A stretch of DNA of 64,000 nucleotides, taken from positions 1,001,800-1,065,799 of the forward strand of contig NC_051076.1 in the NCBI RefSeq assembly GCF_004664715.2. The letters run 5' to 3'. Positions 60,661-64,000 of the stretch are shown here, one piece after another; positions within the stretch are counted from its first letter, which is position 1, and every line of letters starts with the position of its first letter. Source of the stretch: Peromyscus leucopus (Eukaryota > Chordata > Mammalia > Rodentia > Cricetidae). Made by a program: the position numbers and the translations under genes. The notes beneath the pieces were generated by a model, which was given only the letters and a program-made list of their open reading frames with translations, was not told the DNA's origin and did no database searches.

Positions 60661-62689
60661 CAAGAGAAGAAAGTCATTTTATCCCAGGCTGAGGGGGCAA
60701 AGGATGGAAAGATAATTACTCTTCTCATTACTATTACAAAATACTTGAAGGAAATAGCTTAAGTGAGGAACGTTTGGTTTTTTGTTTTTTTGTTTTTTTT
60801 GTTGTTGTTTGGCTCACGGTGTAAGAGTATGTGATTCGCCATGACCAGGAAAGCATGGCAGCCAGAGTGTGAGGAGCCTGGCTTCATTGTTGTTGCCTTA
60901 GAAAGCAAAGAGCTTGACTAGGAAGCTGACCTGGCCCATGACCCTCAAGCCTTGTTCCTGTGGCACTGTACCTGCCAGTTGGCCTCCTGTCCAGTGGCTC
61001 CACAGCGTCTAAGGACAGTGCACCAGTTGTGTAAGGTAATGGAGCCCAGTCAGGGGGTCCCCCAGCTAAGTGGGTGTCACGTGCTTGTCTTCTCCCCATC
61101 AGCTCCCTTCCATTTCTCAGATGTCTGATGGCATTGGTCAGCTGTGGCCTGAGATGAGCAAAGGGAAGGAGATATGGATGGAGTGAACAAGACCCAGACC
61201 AGAACACTATGTCATGCATGCCCTGCTACTAGGGGAGGGCAAATTCTTCCTACCAGCACTTTATGGGGATACTTAATACCTGCCAGGAAAGAAACACTCA
61301 CTTAATTTTATTCCCTTCTTTCCTTCTCCCTTCTTGTTCTTTCTTCCTTCATTTTCTGAGAAATATCCAAGAATAAATCAAGGAAGAAAGCAGAAAAGGA
61401 ACAATATGAAATGATAAGTCCAGGTCCTCTCCATGTGGGCTTGGGTGCACATTTCTTAGCATTAGAGTTCTGAGTGTTTCCTGGCCTTTTAAGAGCATCT
61501 TTGCTTTTGAGTAGACATCAGGGCTCTTGGCCCCAGATGAACCACTGTTCCTTGTGCTGGCTTTTGACTGAATGCTGGCCTGGAAGAATCCCTGAGAAGT
61601 TCAGGCACCTGGATGAATGACTGAGAATTTCACTCTGCTCTTTAATTCCCAATTCTTCTGACCTTCTACTTTTAGAATAAAATTTGGCCTTTGTTCTCTA
61701 TACTGCTGTTTAAAATATGAAGTATGAATCACAATTTCTAATTTTATGTTTTCTAAGAAAAAGATGACCTCAGTATCTGTATGGCACAGAGGTCCTTGTG
61801 CTCATAGATAAGCACTAGAAGAACCAGGAGTGCTAACCACACAGGGTTGTCTTTTCAAAAGGAGAGATGTATATAGCCTGTTTTCCACCCAGAAGGCTGG
61901 GAATGGGCATGGTTAATAACCTGGTCACCTTGTTCTGCCTGGGTGGCCAAACCCACACTGGATGCTCCTCCAGACCCTTATTATAAACTTGTCTATCTAT
62001 AGAACCAACCTTTATGGGAGATGTCACATATGTACTTTGCAAAGAGTTTCAATGTAGTCATGTCTTAAGCTTTATTGTGCTCATGGGATTGAGTTAATCG
62101 TCACCAAATTGTGCTGTTCATAAACATGCCTAAAATAAAGTACTTGGGGTCAGACTCCCGAAGACTCTGAACCAATATTAGCTACTTAGTTGTGTTAAAC
62201 CAAACTTCCTTCTTGCCTCCCATGGATACTTGGCTGTGGTGGTCACAAAGACCCCATATCAGCTCATAACTTGTTCAGTGTACCTTTCTAGCCCGAGGCT
62301 CAAGATCCATGTCACTGGGACCGTCTGGCTCTGCAAAATACCACTCCTTTTGAAAAATATATTCTAATAATGCTCTTGAAATTACTCAAGTCCTACCAAT
62401 TCTTTCAAATCTAGGTAAATTCTAATGTCTTGGCCTTTTCTGTAGCTATTTCCTTTAATTCCCTTATTTGTTTGCGTACTGATGACTGGCTGTGTCTCAG
62501 GCAGTGGGTTTGCATAGGGGTGCCAATGCTATTCAAATGTGCGTGCTGACCTTGAATTTACTGTAGAGAGGAAGTAAATATTCACCTTAGGTAGATCTTT
62601 GTAATAACAAGAGCATCTCATTTATCTAATAACCCACCACCCCTATTAGTTTGCATGAACAATAGCTTTCACATTTTTTCAATTTATTC
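60661..62689. other. Intron-like sequence, no gene recognised
   Basis: 60700-60900 resembles a rodent interspersed repeat (ctattacaaaatacttgaag, ggctcacggtgtaagag, ggaaagcatggcagc). The minus-strand frame 60884-61219 overlaps its end and shows no domain. The rest is unassigned. Confidence 0.5.
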
Positions 62690-63597
62690 TTTTTTTTATT
62701 TTATAATTTAATTTAATTTTACATATCAGCCATGGATTCCCTTGTTCTCCCCCATCCTGCACCCCCTCTGCCTTACCCCCAGCCCACTCCCCATTCTCCT
62801 CTCCTCCATGGCAAAGACTCCCCTGAGGATTGAGTTCACCTTGGTAGATTCAGTCCAGGCAGGTCTAGTCCCCTCCTCCCAGGCTGAGCCAAGTGTCACA
62901 TGCACTGAGAATAGGTCCTAGTCCCACTGCCTGGATGCCTCCCAAACAGATCAAGCCAATCAACTGTCTCACTTATCCAGAGGGCCTGATCCAGTTGGGG
63001 GCTCCTCAGCCATTGGTTCATAGTTCATGTGTTTCCATTAGTTTGGCTATTTGTCCCTGTGTTTATCCAAACTTGGTCTTAACAATTCTCGCTCATATAA
63101 ACCCTCCTCTTTCTCATCAAATAGACTCCCAGAGCTCCACCTGGGGCCTGGCCATGGATCTCTGCATCAGGTTCCCTCAGTCATTGGATGAGGTTTCTAG
63201 CATGACAATTAGGGTGTTTGGCCATCCTATCACCAGAGTAGGTCATTTCAGGCTGTCTCTCGACCATTGCCAGCAGTCTATTGCAGAGGTATCCTTGTGG
63301 ATTTCTGTGGACCTCTCTAGCACTTTGCTTCTTCCTATTCTCATGTGGTCTCCATTTACCATGGTCTCCAATTCATTGTTCTCCCTCTCTGTTCTTGATC
63401 CAGCTGGGATCTCCCACTCCCCTAAGCTCTCTTTCCCTTGCCCCTTGCCCTTCATTATCCCCACTCACGTCCAGGTTGTCCATGTAGATCTCATCCATTT
63501 ATCTGTTATTGGTCGATCCCTGTGTCTTTCCCGGGGTCCTGTTCTCTAGGTAGCCTCCCTGGAGTTGTGAGTAGCAGTCCAGTCATCCCTGCTTTAC
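62690..63597 (-). mobile_element. L1 3' UTR (3' part of a 5'-inverted L1)
   Basis: Minus-oriented L1 3' UTR starting at a T-rich stretch (62685-62710, the poly(A)), with blocks also present at 27100-27440 (catatcagccatgg, ccccagcccac, gattcagtccaggcaggtc, cagagggcctgatccag). Frames at 62893-63549 are 3' UTR artefacts. Confidence 0.9.
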
Positions 63598-64000
63598 ATC
63601 TAGTATCCTTCATTAAGTCCAAGTGGATCAAAGACCTCAACATAAATCCAGCTACTCTGAACCTGCTAGAAGAGAAAGTAGAAAGTAGTCTTGAATGCAT
63701 TGGCATAGGAGATCACTTCCTAAATATAACACCAGCAGCACAGACACTGAGAGAAACAGTCAATCAATGGCACCTCTTGAAACTGAGAAGCTTTTGTAGA
63801 GCAAAGGATACGGTCAACAAGGCAAAGCGACAGCCTACAGAATGGGAAAAGGTCTTCACCAACCCCACATCTGACAGAGAACTGATATCCAGAATATATA
63901 AGGAACTCAAGAAATTAGACATCAAAATGCCCAACAGTCCAATTAAGAAATGAGCTATTAGAACTAAACAGAGAATTCTCAACAGAGGAAACTCAAATGG
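63598..64000 (+). mobile_element. L1 ORF2 C-terminal segment, inverted relative to its 3' UTR
   Basis: Plus-strand frame with [40 protein letters not shown] and [20 protein letters not shown], the same ORF2 region as in the full-length L1 but on the opposite strand to the adjacent 3' UTR. Runs off the window end. Confidence 0.92.

Noticed and set aside
60884..61219. A 111-residue minus-strand frame as a possible exon
   Set aside because: Overlaps a rodent repeat at one end, has no domain and does not match MCTP1.

Overview
The window is nuclear DNA of a muroid rodent, most likely a cricetid (hamster, vole or deer mouse group). The evidence is a B1 SINE with the cricetid-style 3' half, several L1 copies of rodent type, B2-like SINEs, endogenous retrovirus (ERV) LTRs, and a 500-base assembly gap. 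There is no prokaryotic gene organisation; almost every long open frame is a transposon fragment or a simple-repeat artefact.

Host gene. Two short coding exons can be recognised on the minus strand, both with consensus splice sites: 112 bp at 14719-14830 and 39 bp at 3879-3917. Read in order they encode consecutive pieces of MCTP1 (multiple C2 and transmembrane domain protein 1), covering the end of the first C2 domain and the short linker after it. The window is therefore internal to Mctp1, transcribed right to left. 3918-14718 is one intron. 14831-64000 is most simply read as the next upstream intron, because I found no further exon there.

Layout. 1-16 kb: AT-rich intron with few repeats, two 38-bp minisatellites (12.35-13.1 kb and 13.93-14.11 kb), a young B1, a 5'-truncated L1, an L2-like relic and one solo LTR. 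16.9-19.7 kb: 5'-truncated sense L1. 20.15-23.9 kb: an old ERV without coding capacity and with a tRNA-His-like primer site. 25.9-27.05 kb plus 33.5 kb: a head-to-head pair of ERV LTRs with inverted flanking arms, split by a full-length L1 (27.05-33.5 kb) with a 14-bp target duplication. 34830-35329: assembly gap. 35.3-41.8 kb: two more minus-strand L1s with different 5' UTRs, one carrying a solo LTR. 42-47 kb: SINEs, LTRs, microsatellites, L1 3' UTR relics and a decayed hAT-transposase-derived (ZBED5/SCAND3-like) pseudogene. 47.09-60.06 kb: an L1 relic split by a minus-strand class II (ERVK) provirus at 47930-58778. That provirus is itself split by four later LTR-element insertions, including a very young non-autonomous ERVK (49989-51671). 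60-64 kb: intron sequence and an L1 with a 5' inversion.

The most informative points are the two exons, the resolved nest of insertions at 47-60 kb with exact target-site duplications, the young non-autonomous ERVK family with solo LTRs elsewhere in the window, the head-to-head LTR palindrome, and the hAT-derived pseudogene. All coordinates were read by eye; boundaries given as approximate are so.
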